Positions 1-12,742 of a stretch of 64,000 nt of DNA are shown here, piece after piece. The notes beneath the pieces were generated by a model. That model saw only the letters and a list, made by a program, of their open reading frames with translations. It was not told the DNA's origin and searched no databases. Numbering within the stretch: position 1 is the first letter of the stretch; every line of letters begins with the position of its first letter. The stretch is from assembly GCA_010015805.1 (NCBI GenBank), contig ML978121.1, positions 3,348,001 to 3,412,000 on the forward strand. Reading direction: 5' to 3'. The DNA comes from Rhizodiscina lignyota (taxonomy: Eukaryota; Ascomycota; Dothideomycetes; Aulographales; Rhizodiscinaceae). The translations under genes and the position numbers were made by a program.

Positions 1-2708
1 TGGTGACAATCGCCACCGCGCCCTTCACAACGCGCTCCAGAGACGGAAGGTGGGGTGCGAGTCATTCAGAGACAAAGATTAGGATTTGGACGATATAGTA
101 TGTGCTAGTTTGGAAAAGAATCCGCAAAACATCTGATCGGAAGGACGTTCTTGAGGCTCGAAGACGACGAGTCGCACAACCACGATGATTGAGAATGACA
201 GATTCGCGACGGAGCAGAAATTCGAATATGGTTAGAGAGCGCACCGTTCTCTAGCCCTTCTTGGCCGGGAATACACTGCCGTGATGCGTAAAGATTGGTA
301 GTCTGTGCCTTATTGCGGGCACTAAAATCTGACTTAGCAGCGTACAGAAAGCAGGCTTCTCGACGGCCATCAACGTCGAATTGATCGTGGCACGAGACAT
401 GCAGCATCACCACGGTAACATCCCCCTTCTTTTGGGGGCTGACGAGCGCTTTCGGGAAATATCGTCTGCATCACAAGCGTTTCGAGTGGGCGAGAGGCAT
501 GAATCTCGCTCAAGCGACGCTCCTGCAGCAGATCAGCCGTCGATACAGCAGCGATGGACACGGCGAACTCCAGAAGCCCATGCTGCAGAGGCGAAAAGGC
601 AGTGGGCGAGCGTGTGAGCGTCTTGTGAAATCGCGCCCTGGTCTTTTGGCCCCACGATGGGGGCGACAGCAGTGCTGTGTTATTGGCACGCCGAGAGCTC
701 GACGCCGGGCCGTTAGAACAACGACATGAACCCGACCCCCTCCATCACCACCTACCCTGCTATCCAGGTAACCGCTTTTGTGGCGCCGTCCAGAGAGCTT
801 CCACTCTCGTGGAGCCTCTCCATTCTCCAATGGCGCACGACCATCCACCGCCTTTTTGATGCCCGCTGTGCTGCCGCCCCATTCGTCTCTACCCGAACTG
901 CCGCTCGTATCTGATGCACATCTGGAGTTGGACGACCGTCTTGCACTCTTCGGCGCGCCCTCCGCCCGCGCCTCTGTGCAATTGGCGGATGCTAATCCGA
1001 CACAATGCGCTGTGCCCTCTCCCGAACCCGATGTAGCGACGAAGGGCACGCGTGCTGGCCGATTGTGGCCGTTTGCAAGTTGCGCCCCGAAAAGCACTTC
1101 GCAATCGCATGTACTCACGCACCCTGCTGCTCTTCTGGGACTGGCCGCTCTTTGTCACAGCCAGCGACAAGCGAGGCGTGCAAGGTCGTGCTCCTGCGAG
1201 ATGCGCCGTCAACTCAATTCCTGCTCGACGCGGCACAAGGCTGATAGGGGTGCTGCCACTCTGGTCTGCCTGCGAAATGTACGGCGGCTCGAAAGACTTC
1301 AGCCGAGACCTGTGTCCTGGGATGTCGTGGATGTACGTACCAGGGAGCGAGGGGAGTGCCATGGTCGGGGGACCAGACAGCAGCCATGGACATCAGAGGA
1401 GGCCGAAACGCAGCCGGGTGCGCACGAGGCAGTTTGAGCGCGTGCGAGCATGGGAGCGCGCGCGACGAGTGCTGTTGCCGTATGTACTGTGCTCCCTGAG
1501 GGGAGGTATCCGGGCGGGCATTGCGTGTGCATGATGGCGAACGGGCGGCGCATGGAGGGCATGGAGCACCAAAGGCCCTCATACGACGGAGGGCGAGTAC
1601 ATGTCGACCGCAAATCTCCTGTACCGCGCACGTTACGGAGTAGCGCGAGCAGCAGCCTCCCCGTATTCGCCATTACTTACACGCTCCACTGCGCTGTGGC
1701 CGGGCATCCCCAGCATGGCAGCCCTGCGCATCACCATCTGCTCTCCCGCGTGCCTCGTAGGGTTGAGCTGGCATCTCGAAAGTCTCTAACGCTGCCACTA
1801 AAGGTACATCACAGCATCTGCTTCGTGCGGCACGTCTGCGAAGCAGAGCAATGCCGCTTCATTCCCATTTTGCCCCTTCGTCTCGCCTTAACCTTCATGT
1901 GCATCTCGTGCCCTTGCTCGCTCAGTCAGTCACCGTCCTGGTTGTCGCTGCAACTGCCTACTCCCGCCTTGTCCGCTCGCCTATGAAGCCTTTCCTGGGG
2001 CGTGTCCATCTCCATTTTCCGGGTTGGACGCTGCTGGCACAGGAGGGACCGTGCAACTATAAGTTTGAGCGTTGCGCATCATCATCACTTCGCCTCGGCT
2101 CACAAGCTTGACCACCGCACCCTCTCATCCACACATCACGCCCAAGGTCACGGAAGTACCATAGCGAGTCAGGATCTCGACGACACGCCCGTATTCCTGG
2201 CAAGCCTCGAAAGCGCCATCGTGCACATCATTACGCTCACATCGGACTCCTCATCAGGGTACCGTAGCATTCGGTGGCATACAACAATTACCGGCGCCAC
2301 GAAGTCGCTCAACGGTGCCTAGGCGATCTCGCGAGCCGTTGGCACCACTGCACCAGTCGTTTTGGCTGACAGGACCCTGACGACCCAGCGCTGAGGTTTC
2401 TAGGATTCTCGACTGCTCGCTCCCGTCCATTGTAGCCCCAGGCCCCACGTCTCACCGTCCGTGGGAACCTCTAATAAGCACTCTGTTCAGCCCAACCAAC
2501 CTTCAATCAGAGCTCCAAACCCTCAGCCCTAAACGCCCTACCACTGAAGCTTTGCCTGGAGCCATTATCTTCACGCTGCGCAGCAACTTAAGCTTGATAG
2601 CTGCAGCGTTGCTACACTCGAGCATCTGGCTGAGCTAGGCCCCTACTTACTGCGTCACTCGTTGTGTGCACTCCACCCCTCTCACCACTCCCGAAATCAC
2701 ACGAGACA
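1..2708. other. Gene-poor region upstream of the bZIP gene
   Basis: No protein gene is recognised here. Open frames on both strands (for example 510-1118 minus and 778-1437 plus) overlap each other and show no known motif, so they are best read as chance frames in fairly GC-rich DNA. From about 1600 to 2700 the plus strand is pyrimidine-rich, which is common in leaders and promoters of fungal genes, so part of it may belong to the bZIP gene. Confidence 0.5.
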
Positions 2709-3986
2709 ATGGACTACACCTCATATTTCGCGGCCACGCCGCAAGCATTATCTTTTTTCGGCCTGCCACCGACACCTTCGTACGTGGATGATGGCAAGCT
2801 TCCAGATTCAGCAGTGGTAAGTCCTCCACCCCTCCATCCAAACAAGCTGACTCCGAAATGTCTTGCCTGGCCTCTGCAAAACCTGCTTCGCACTGTATGC
2901 TAATTCGCCTTTCACAGGACTCGGTCGACTCTGCGTTCTTCCCCCCATACGATACTTTCCGCTTCTCGTCAATACCCGCGCAAGCGCAAAACCACACACC
3001 CCACACTCAGACGTCACCCTTAATCACCACCTCCGCGGGCACGACCGGCGCGCCAGATGCCTCACCTACGTCTCTCGGGCCGTCTGTTATGCCTCCTGTC
3101 GGCAGTGTCGACAGTGGACTGGGGATGGACAGTCTGGGCGGTATGGGCACAGATCCCGATAATCAAGGTCGCACGAGAAGTAGTAGCGAAGAGAAGGAGA
3201 CCCTGACCCCCGCACAAAGCAGACGCAAGGCACAGAACAGAGCAGCGTAAGTCTTCTCCTAGCTATATCGACATGGCTTTTCCTGATATACACCTCAGGC
3301 AACGGGCTTTCCGAGAGCGAAAAGAACGTCATGTACGGGACCTGGAAGCAAAACTTTCTGCCCTCGAATCCTCTGCAACTTCTCTGGCTACCGACAACGA
3401 GCGTCTCAAACTTGCACTTCAACGTGCGACCACTGAAAACGAAATCCTACGAGCTACTACGTCAAACGCGCATCGTCTATCACTGGGCAGCATGGACGGC
3501 TCAGAGAGCAACATGCGAACTCTTGGCGGCGTTGTCGGTGCTGGCATGGGACTACAGTCTGAGACTAGCGCAGGCAATGCGGTAGCGGCCGCACAAGCAT
3601 TACTTGCGCGCAGCGAGTCCACTTCTGGGCCCAACTCTGGCGACGCAAACCACGATACGTCATCATCACTCGAGAATGGTTCCATCGACCCATCCAACCT
3701 CGGAACAGGGGCAATTCCGACCAACCCACTTCTCAACGGTAACCCTGTCAACCACTACTCACCCACCGCGGCTCAAAGAAGCTCCGCACTTTTACACGCT
3801 GCTCAGACATGGGACCTCATCCAAGCGCACCCACTAGTGAAGCAAGGGGTCGTCGACATTGCTGATGTCTGCGAAGCTCTTCGAGGAACTGCGCGGTGCG
3901 ATGGTCACGGCCCTGTCTTCAGAGAAGAGAGCGTATGGAGAGCGGTTGAAGGCGCACGGCGAGGGGGAGGCGACGAGCTCATTTAG
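2709..3986 (+). CDS. Yap/AP-1-like bZIP transcription factor
   Basis: Three exons are inferred: 2709-2816, 2918-3246 and 3299-3986, giving 374 residues. The second splice joins the basic region, reading RKAQNRAAQRAFRERKERH followed by a leucine zipper (LEAKLSALE onward, about residues 135-185). This is the signature of fungal AP-1/Yap proteins, whose RAAQRAFRER core binds TTACTAA-like sites. The N-terminus begins MDYTSYF with FFGLPPTPSY, a short conserved motif in a subgroup of fungal bZIP proteins. The C-terminus (HPLVKQGVVDIADVCEALRG to RRGGGDELI) is also conserved in that subgroup. The middle is Ser/Thr/Asn-rich and probably disordered. No paired cysteine-rich domain like the Yap1 redox sensor is visible, so a role in oxidative stress is not shown. 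Family members act in stress or secondary-metabolism control. The family call is firm; the regulon is unknown. Confidence 0.93.
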
Positions 3987-6900
3987 TCCCTTTTGGGATT
4001 AGACTACGAAGTTCCAACATCTATTGGTTCGCGAAGGGTGAATCAGAGAACATATTGTCAATTGCATGTATAGCCACGGAGTTGGAGGATCAATCTTTTT
4101 CGCGCATTGGGCTCAGAATGGGGACCAATTACCGCTGGCAGATGCACCGAGCGGTCTTCGCACGCATATCTTCTGATTCTCACGAAGGATGACAGAGCTG
4201 TTGTCCAGACAGGCACAGCCGTTTGAGATGTACGATTTATGGTAGTCATGTGTCTTACCTGCTTCTACCAATACGACAGGGCGCACTCTGCTGCTGCCCC
4301 GTTCAGTGGAAATCCGCCCCCCATCTTCGCTCCTAATTCTCGCAGACTCGTGCTTCGCTATAACCAGCGGACACTGTACGTCCGTCGTCCACTCCACTGC
4401 AGTCTCAAGTGCTCCAAGACAAGACCCGCTCTCACGCCCCTTTATTCCGCCTCTAATGATGACGTAGCAACTAGCCTCTCACTAGATCGTGGCATTTTGG
4501 AATCAGATTGATTAATTGTCGTTCGACAGCAACGCAGCTCCACCTGGAGTTGGCAGTTGAGAGTTGAGCCGGCTTACCCTCGCGATGGCAACTTCCGTAT
4601 AACGACGAATCTAATGCAAAAAGCATCCCCACTCCCAAAGCGCCGAACCGTTTCTTCTGCTTCCAGCGCCATGTTTCTCATGGAATCCTTCGCGCACGTT
4701 GTCTTGCTCGTCCGCACACACAACCTGTAATCCTGCAATTATGGTCGTCAATCAGCATTTGGCATGCTGCAGACCCGGAAACTCCATTTGCTGGCGCTTC
4801 AAATATGCTTCTTCTAGCCTCAGACCCGCTGAACGATTAGACGTCGAATTCTCCGTACGTGCCTTCCCGGACCGCGAGTCGTACCGGTATCGGCACGCCT
4901 TCCGAACGGTGTGGTAAAATTGCTCGCCCACAGCCGACCCAAACTCGTGCCGATTCTTCTTCTGCTCCTCCTCACCTCATCTTGTCCCCTCATTTTCTTC
5001 TCTCAATCTTCATCATGCACACTCCCAAAATCAGATCCAGATAAGATCTCCACTTCCCCTCTCAGAGAGGAAGGACGCTATAGCCGTACACCGCAAATCT
5101 TCGTCAACCTGGGCTTACACATATGCCATCCCATGCACCGTCTCACTAGCGCGCTCCAAGGAACTTTCTAAAGTCCTTCTACGCGCTTCGCTCCGCGCTG
5201 GCATAGATACATCTGCCCTGTACCTAGTCCGGGGCCCTTGTGTTTATCAAATTTCTCGACATGACTTGTCAACGCCCGCCAGAGCGGCTATGTCCGCTTT
5301 GCGTCGCGCAATCCCATATCCATATTGTGATATGGTGATGCTTCGTACCTCGAGCAGACTTGGCGACGCGGCCGAAAGAAGTAATCACCAAACTCGGTTT
5401 TTGAAACTTGGAGCATTAGTAGCTCGCAGTCCCATATGACCGCTGTACGAAGGATGCCCCTCCTTGCCCCGGGCCCGTACAGAGATGTAGAAGAAAGCCA
5501 CTTTATTCCCGCGAAGTACCAGATCGACGATACACATACTGCATACGTCGCCGTGCAGAAGCTGCATCTGCTCTGCTCGACGCGCCGTGCCCCTCCCCCT
5601 CCATCCACCACCACCCTGCTGAACCCTTTCCCGCCTCTATCCAATCTCCAATCCCCAAGGCCCTATCCGACCGGTACAAAACCAACCCCAGCGCCAACCG
5701 GCGCCCGATGACGCCTCAAAGGATTGGCTCGTCCGGCCCTGGCCCAGACCACGGTCCGTCCAAGTAGTCGTGCCGGCGCGACCACTGACAGCCGGGGAAA
5801 GGGACCTGTGACATCCGCCACCGAGGACAGCGCTGTATCTTCGTTCAGGAAAGCGCAAATGGCTGCTAATGCAACACCTTTGCACGCGCTGGCCAACGAA
5901 GATCGCGGGCCGCTAATCTGTCTAAAGTCCGACTTTTAGGACGCAAGACGATTGCGGGCATGGATAAGAGCGAGCTATTTTCCATTGGCGAGGAACTACG
6001 AATTTGATATTTCGTCATGACTTGGACACTCATTGAACGAGAATGAGTTCGTACGTGATATACTACATAACGGTCCCAGCGGCGTAAGCTTTGAACCACG
6101 TCGAGACCATTTTGAACAGCGGGGGGCGGGTGAAAGTGGGTCTATTCTAGCCTCGTAGGGCAGAGGCGAGGTGACAGCTTTAACATGAGAAAAAGGCAAA
6201 TCCGATCTGCGGGTAAAAGAGAGCAAATTCAATCGGGAACTTAAAACAATGATCCATACTCGCGGTTCACCTGAAGCAGCACGGCCATCGAGACAATTCA
6301 TCCAAAGGAGTCCAAACCCGGCAACAACCTTTGTTGGTTCTAGCGGTGACAAGAAGAGCACCACCGCTAGGTAAAAGGAATCCGGCAATTGTGATAACAA
6401 TATTGTGGCTTGTTTCACCTTCAACCGGCGGATAGATCATAAATCGATGAATTCCATGAGCCTGGAACGAAGAGAATCCGTTCGAGCAGATACGACAATA
6501 TGAGAGTTCGTAAAGGCCTCAACGGAAGACAAACTGGTAACGTTGGCCGGACAAAGCTCCACTCGAATGCTACCTCAGAGGCGATGCGGATGCGGATCGG
6601 AGATTTACTGAAGCCCAAAGTCCGCTACGGCTGTAACTCACTTTAGAGTCGGTTGGTCTTATGTAGAATGACGCCGTATACTCAGTTGAAGCTTTGAGCC
6701 ATCGATGAAGCCATCTGAGACCATTCTAACGCCGAATGTATCGATATGTGCTATCCATGTGCATCCCAAAAGCTGTGCTGGTTATCGGTGCCTAGCGTCT
6801 GGTGATTAGCTTCCAGCGCCTAAGGAGGATTGCGCAAGATTGGTCGCAATCAAAAGAGGAGAATGCAGTAGTGATGATCCAGGGTACATGCAGCTAAAGG

Positions 6901-8060
6901 CGTGACGTTGCTGACATGGGCGGCGGCCTTTGGCTGGGCAGACGGGGTAGCCAAGTGTCAGCACTGCGAAAAAGTGTATGAGGGGATTAGATAACTGGCA
7001 AAATGCCTTGAGTAAGCGGCCTCTGCCCGCCATCTGCAGAAAATGTGGGGCAAAGCAAGCTTTTGCCGGTGAGCAGGGTGCAGGGGTATTAACTGGCGAA
7101 AAATCGGAGATACTCCGGCTGATTGGTGGAGCTTTGGAAGGAGGGGTAATGTAGGCTTTTGGGCATTTGAGATGTGGACGACGAATGGGCGCGAGGAAGA
7201 GGAAAGAGGTTGAAAACAGTAAAGAGAACGAGCTGAACTGCAAAGTCGCCGTATCCCGGTGCCGTTTCCACAGAGCAATTAATATAGGAAAAAGAGCCGG
7301 TGCTACGGCTGCGAAGTCTGTGACAGCGTGCTTACTGATGGCATTGGCATGTGTCTGTGGAGATATCGTATAGCCTGTCCCACGATGAACCTTATTCTGG
7401 AAAAGACACATTGAGACTTAATGGGCTGATTTCCTAGACGCTGCAATTGACACGACTCATCCCGTTCCAACTCGACGAGGGAACAGGCTCGGGATAAGTA
7501 TGGAATCCCTGCCCATCTCGCTTTAATGTTCAACGAGGCTTGCCCCACATGCAAGTGGGAGCCGTTCAGGGTCCGATGCTCCCGAATTCGGGGCCGCCAC
7601 ACCAGGCGTCCAAGAAAGGGTCCTGAAGGCGGCTGTGGAGGCGGCCAGAGCCGGGCAGCTGGAATCGTGGCGCTTACTTTCCGTGGTAGATATACACAAG
7701 TCGATGCTGCACGTCAGATCTCGACGAGATTTCGGTGGCGAAACCGAATGCCCATGTCAAGGACGTTGTGAGTTTCCAGGGCACTTGCGGCTCTTTTCGC
7801 TGGGCGACATCTGTTCTCCTGAATATGCGCCCGAGTCCCTACCCATATGTCCGCGTGGATATTCGTGTAACGTCGGCAATAAAGATACGACACATGCAGG
7901 AGTGGAGCACGGTCCGTTGCATTGCGTTGCAAATCAGGGCGAGGCAAGGCGAGGCAGGGCTCGATTGCGAGATGCTGTAGATTATTGCCCAAAGCCCATG
8001 TCGGCTCGCCTGTCCAGAGTTGAGTTGTCTTTCTTGCAATTGACGCCCGAATGAGGCGCT
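3987..8060. other. 4 kb intergenic stretch
   Basis: No gene is recognised. The longest frames (5996-6424 minus, 6806-7411 minus, 7635-8054 plus) lack domain motifs and initiation context and have no plausible splice partners. No tRNA and no clear repeat were seen. It separates the bZIP gene from the 3' end of PLP2. Confidence 0.5.
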
Positions 8061-9042
8061 TCAATCCCAATCGCTGTCTTCGTCGTCCCCAGAGACGGCC
8101 CGCCCGACGGTTCCTTCTCGTATGGAGCGGTTCGGCCTTATATCATCATGGCCTGATGGACGCGAGAGACGAGAATCGGTACTCTGAATGGCTCCGACTT
8201 CGACTAGAATTTTTGAGAAATCTGCAACCAGTTAGACTCAGGCGTGAATGCAGCTTGGCGAAGCGAAGGGGGGTGCAACGAGGTGATAAACGGAAAGATT
8301 ATCAGATGTGTGGCTTGTCTCGGCCGATACAATACGAAAGTGCGACGTAAGCAAAAGTCATGAGGCGACCTACCCTCTACTTTGGTTCCGACACCATTGA
8401 GCTCCTTCAGAGTGACAATTTGCTTCTTGATGTCTCCGTCTTTATAGACGAGTATTGTCGGACAGTTTCGCTCCGGATAGCCTTCAATGCACAGGTCGGC
8501 CCTCATCTGACAGAATTTGACATCTCCAAATTTTGCCGCAAGCTGACGCCAGGCCTCGATCGCCACATGCGATTCAGTGTTCCCATCCGACGGAGCCGTG
8601 AGCAGCACGAAGATAAACGCCTTCTGTGAAGCCTCGGTCACGTCGCGCGAATAGTCTGGCTTCTGCAGGTGGTAGACCTGATTGAAGACGCTCGCCTGTG
8701 AGATGTGCGATAGTTCAGCGAAGCGCTTCTTTTTGTACTCGTTCAAAAACTCCTCATCCTCTTCATCTTCGAGCTCTGCAAGTTCGTCGAGGTCTTTCCC
8801 CTCAAGTCTGTTCTCATGCGCAAGTCTTCGAGCTTCAGTGAGAGCTTCCTCGATAATGGGTGTTGGCGAGGGGGGTTTCTCTGGAATAATTTTGTGCTTG
8901 CGAAGGATATCGTTCCTGAAATCCGAGACTCAGTTTTCTAATTCTTGCCTGGCGTCATGCTGGGGAAGAGAGGGAACTACCATTCAGTGTCTGCGTTGGG
9001 GTCATCGACTGGAACGTTGATAGGGATATCTGGAGGGTTCAT
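8061..9042 (-). CDS. PLP2: Phosducin-like protein, Plp2 class
   Basis: Exons on the minus strand are 9042-8981, 8915-8374 and 8221-8061, giving 254 residues. The N-terminus reads NVPVDDPNADTEWNDILRKH and continues with a block close to yeast Plp2 (HENRLEGKDLDELAELEDEE, then DEEFLNEYKKKR). A thioredoxin-like fold follows (about residues 90-205) with NCPTILVYKDGDIKKQIVTL. The protein ends in an acidic tail, SGDDEDSDWD. Group II phosducin-like proteins are cytosolic partners of the CCT chaperonin that help fold actin and tubulin, and yeast PLP2 is essential. The thioredoxin fold lacks a CXXC redox pair, as is normal for the family. Both introns are short and carry good splice sites, and the reading frame is continuous only when they are removed. 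It diverges from CAB2 across about 600 bp. Confidence 0.95.
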
Positions 9043-9639
9043 TGCTGCGGTTTTCTCTTGTATTCCAGGTTAGATTCGCTGGAGGTCTATTCAAGAGTGT
9101 TGTCGGGAATATGGGAGAGTAAGACTTGGGGCGTCGAAGGATTTAAATACAGCTTGTTGCCTCAGAAAATTCCCTGTGAGCTTGACGCGTTGCCGGCAAG
9201 TTCCGAAGGCATTCGCGCGACTACTTCAAGGCTTCCCCCTTCTTCAGACTACACGCGGAAGAATCGAGCTATTCTGGAATATAGGCTGCAAATTGCGCCG
9301 TATGGCCTTTGTTACATCTTACTTGGCTGCGTAGCACAGCCAATGTATGACGATTTGCCTCCCTTTGCGAGCCGAGCACATGATACTCACAACCATCTTG
9401 CCGTTCTCATAAGTACTTGAGTAGCTGTGGTCCCTGAAGATCAATCATGCACCCCACGTCAACTTCTCATAAAAAATGCCTGTGACGCCGTTTGCCCGAG
9501 GCATGCCTCGGATCGAGTTCAGCTCATATATAAACAATCAATTGCCTTCTGGCTAGTTTCCTCATATCGTCTAAGTCTTTATCTGCCTTGCTGGTCAAGC
9601 CACTACTCCACTGCCCCGCTCTAATATAGCTTCCCCGCC
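9043..9639. promoter_or_regulatory. Divergent promoter region between PLP2 and CAB2
   Basis: 597 bp lie between the two start codons, which point away from each other. On the plus strand there is a TATA-like TATATAAA at 9527-9534, about 106 nt before the CAB2 start. No coding frame of interest occurs here. Shared regulation is possible but not shown. Confidence 0.5.
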
Positions 9640-10872
9640 ATGTCCGTCATGAACGGCTCTTCTACAACGTCCAACGGCGTATCACGTCCAACATCAGATA
9701 ACACTGTATCAGAGATGCAAGAAGCAGAGAACGAGTATTTCACCGGCAACCCTCCACCCTCCGGGCTAGCCTCACACCTCACCCTTACTCGTGCCTTCAT
9801 CTCCGCCCATGTCTCCAACCCTTCGACGCGCCTCGTCCTCGTCACCTCCGGCGGCACCACGGTCCCTCTGGAGAACCAAACGGTCCGCTACATCGACAAC
9901 TTCTCCGCCGGTACGCGTGGTGCCTGTTCGGCAGAGTATTTCCTCGAAGCCGGATATGCGGTGATCTTCTTGCATCGGCAGTTCAGCTTGCTTCCGTACT
10001 CGCGACATTATTCCCATAACACGCGGAGCTTTCTGGATTACATGCGAGAAGACGATAATGGGGAGGTGGTCGTGGAGCCGGAACACCAGGAGCTGATGCG
10101 CGAGCGGCTGAGGCAGTACAACAAAGCGAAGCGGGAGAACAAACTCTTGATTCTCAGCTTCGTGACCATCACAGAGTATCTGTGGGAGCTCCGAGAAGTA
10201 GCAAAGCTTATGCGTCCACTGGGTAGTCGAGCACTGTTCTACCTCGCGGCGGCAGTGAGCGACTTCTTTGTGCCCGCAGATCGTATGGTAGAGCACAAGA
10301 TCCAGAGCGGCGAGGAGTTTCAGGAGAAGGCCGACGCAGACGGCAATGGAGCAGTGAAGAAGCCTGCGGCAAGAACCGAGGGCAAGAGCTTGGTCATTGA
10401 TCTCGAGCCTGTGCCGAAATTCCTGAAGCAATTGGTTGATGGATGGGCGCCGGAAGGCATGATTGTGAGCTTTAAGCTTGAAACAGACCCTTCGCTACTG
10501 GTCAGGAAGGCAAAGCACGCGCTCAAGAAATATGCACACCACTTGGTTATCGGGAATCTCCTCACTACAAGAAAGTGGGAGGTTGTGTTCGTGAGCGCGG
10601 ACGAGGACAAGTGGATTCGCGTGCCCAAGGCGAGACGGACCAAGAGTATTAGTGGAAAACTCAATCTTGTTGGATGGGCCGAGGGGCACAAGAAGGAGGC
10701 TGAGACAGCAGTGGAAGATGAGGAGAGCCATGAGCAGGACGAGGGAGACCATGATCATGACTTTCACGGAGAACCAGCGATCGAGATCGAGAGCTTGATC
10801 ATCCCGCAGATCGCAGAAATGCACCGGAACCTCATGGAGAGCGGGCGCGCAACTATGAGCAAGCGCACATGA
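9640..10872 (+). CDS. CAB2: Phosphopantothenate--cysteine ligase
   Basis: A single exon encodes 410 residues. The signature LVTSGGTTVPLE followed by TVRYIDNFSAGTRGA (about residues 65-95) is the nucleotide-binding region of eukaryotic phosphopantothenoylcysteine synthetases. Further conserved blocks are FLHRQFSLLPYSRHY, the ALFYLAAAVSDFFVP segment (about 203-217), VPKFLKQLVDGWAP and SFKLETDP. The enzyme joins cysteine to 4'-phosphopantothenate in coenzyme A synthesis, in the cytosol. The length fits fungal Cab2. The stretch near residues 340-375 is an acidic His/Asp/Glu-rich insertion that is probably a loop. A second in-frame Met lies three codons downstream, so the exact start may be either one. 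Confidence 0.96.
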   Translation: MSVMNGSSTTSNGVSRPTSDNTVSEMQEAENEYFTGNPPPSGLASHLTLTRAFISAHVSNPSTRLVLVTSGGTTVPLENQTVRYIDNFSAGTRGACSAEYFLEAGYAVIFLHRQFSLLPYSRHYSHNTRSFLDYMREDDNGEVVVEPEHQELMRERLRQYNKAKRENKLLILSFVTITEYLWELREVAKLMRPLGSRALFYLAAAVSDFFVPADRMVEHKIQSGEEFQEKADADGNGAVKKPAARTEGKSLVIDLEPVPKFLKQLVDGWAPEGMIVSFKLETDPSLLVRKAKHALKKYAHHLVIGNLLTTRKWEVVFVSADEDKWIRVPKARRTKSISGKLNLVGWAEGHKKEAETAVEDEESHEQDEGDHDHDFHGEPAIEIESLIIPQIAEMHRNLMESGRATMSKRT

Positions 10873-10941
10873 TCGAATACACCGGCGTGAATGGAGTTAT
10901 GAGTATCCGACTATATACATTACGATTACTTTGTTAACCTG

Positions 10942-11108
10942 TCGATACCCCCAGTAACATCGGCGAAGCAACTGTTCCGGCAATTACAATATGATACGCC
11001 ATTGAGCACTGGTATGCCGTATCTTCTCGATACCCCTAACATCAGCGAAGCAACCGTTCCGGAAATTACAATATGATACGCCATTGGGCACTAGTATGCC
11101 TTATCTTC
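10942..11108. repeat. Tandem direct repeat of about 84 bp at the 3' end of the MFS gene
   Basis: Two adjacent copies, 10942-11026 and 11027-11108, differ by six substitutions and one 3 nt indel. The proximal copy holds the last codons and the TAA stop (11066-11068) of the MFS transporter gene. The distal copy preserves the same reading frame and stop. See the separate finding for what the differences suggest. Confidence 0.9.
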
Positions 11109-12716
11109 TCACCGAAGATACTCAGCGGAATGGCCAGCGCCATGATGAAGAGGAAGATTGCCGCCTGCGTCCAGAAGCTGGCTACATAGCCGACCTCTGT
11201 CACCCACGGCACTACTCCCCACAAGAATCCGAAAGCGACGATGTTCTTCAAGCCGTTTACCAAGAGGAGCGCGTCGGGAGCGACAGGGAAGTAAGAGTCG
11301 CTCACATACGTCATGCCTATGACTGGGACCTGGATTGTATATAAGCTTAGATCTAGAGCATTTAGAGTCGGAGTTGGAAATGACATACCGCTGTAAGACC
11401 AACCGACACCATCCCATAGCCGAAGAACAGTGACGTCCAGTGCAATGTCCTCTCAACACCATAGCCGAACAGTATGCATCCTGCAGGCACTATGATCGTC
11501 GGGATGATCAACATGAATAGGCGGGTCTCAGGTTGAAAGACACCATTGTTCTTCTTTGCGCGCCAGTCGGAGTAGCGATCGACAACCCAGCCGCTGGTGA
11601 AGGCGCCAAACAGGTTTCCAAGCAATCCCGGGATGTTGATCAGCCCATTAATGCTCGGTTTCCAGTTGTACGGCGGCGCTTGGAGGATGAAAGAGTTGAG
11701 GATGTTGATAGCCGCTACCCAAGCAAGGCTCACAGCATAACCCAAGAACGCAAACATGACTGCTGGGTACGCAAGCATTGGCAAAGGTCGCACAAACATC
11801 TCGAACAGGTTTGTGTCCTTTGCAGTGCCAGACCACAGGCTGAGCTCTTGTAGCCAGGTCTTCTTGGGCAGTTGGTCAACCTGAGTTTCGAAATTAGCTT
11901 TGTGGTAGTGGTGGTGGTGGTCTTCTCTTTATATACCTCTTTGTCTAAAGCGCTAGGAAGTGCTAGATCGGATTCCGTGGTCGCCAAGGGCATGCTGCTT
12001 CGATCATAACGCGTCTCGGGCACGAAGAGGACCACAGCAACGAAATTTATTGCCGTCAGAATCACAGAAATCCACTTGTGCCATCTCCAGGTCGCGCCGG
12101 TAATGACGAAACCACAGATGAGGGGGCCAATGGTGTTTCCGCCGCTGATGAAGTTCATGTAGATTCCCATCTTGGAAGATCTCTCGTGGAGGAAGTATAA
12201 GTCGTTGACCATTGCAGCACCGAGCGCCTCAGTGGAGCTGCCCGCAAATGCGGCGATGATGGTCGACCATAGCAGGGAGCGGAAAGACGTAGCTACGGCA
12301 CCCCAAATGTCGCATAGGCAAAGTAGCAAGCTCGCGAAGCAGAAGATTGGTCGCTTCCCGAAATAGTTGGCCATTGGCACCCAGAAGAAGTTGAACACAC
12401 CGAGGACGAGAATGGGCCAGAGAAGTAGATCAGATGTTTCGGTCAGGGACTTGTTGAACTGGATACTCAGGATGTAGAATGCCGGTGCGAGTCCTCCGAT
12501 GGCGAAGTTGGTAAGGAAAGTGAAGGCACAGATGCTCATGAAGCAGACATGCTTTTTCCATCGTGGCCAGCGGAGGGGGTCATTAGGATCGTTTTCAGAC
12601 GGATGAGGAACCAGGATAAGTTCTCCAATGCCATGGGGGTCGTTTGTCTTGCGGAGCTGGACCGTTCCTTCGGTAGCGTCGAGCTCGTGGAGATTCTTTA
12701 GGCGGAGGAGTGGCAT
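11066..12716 (-). CDS. MFS transporter, DHA1-like
   Basis: Exons on the minus strand are 12716-11937, 11880-11389 and 11329-11066, all joining in phase 0, giving 511 residues. The N-terminal tail carries NDPLRWPRWKKH, typical of a fungal drug:H+ antiporter subgroup that includes Hol1-like proteins. About twelve hydrophobic segments follow. The loop after segment 2 has FGKRP (motif A-like). ETRYD ends the N-terminal half, then comes a central cytosolic loop and the C-terminal half, from VRPLPMLAYPAVMFAFLGY to EKIRHTSAQW. Members move small organic solutes, drugs or polyamines across the plasma membrane; the substrate cannot be told from sequence. The leader carries a short upstream ORF, and the 3' end lies in a tandem duplication. 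The first intron includes a run of ACC/ACT triplets. Confidence 0.92.
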
Positions 12717-12742
12717 CGTGAGGCAGAGAGATTATTTAGACA

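Noticed and set aside
510-1437. Long overlapping ORFs of about 200 residues on both strands upstream of the bZIP gene
   Set aside because: They overlap each other, have no motif or splice logic, and lie in GC-rich DNA where open frames arise by chance.
6806-7411. 201-residue minus-strand ORF
   Set aside because: No recognisable motif, and equally open shadow frames overlap it.
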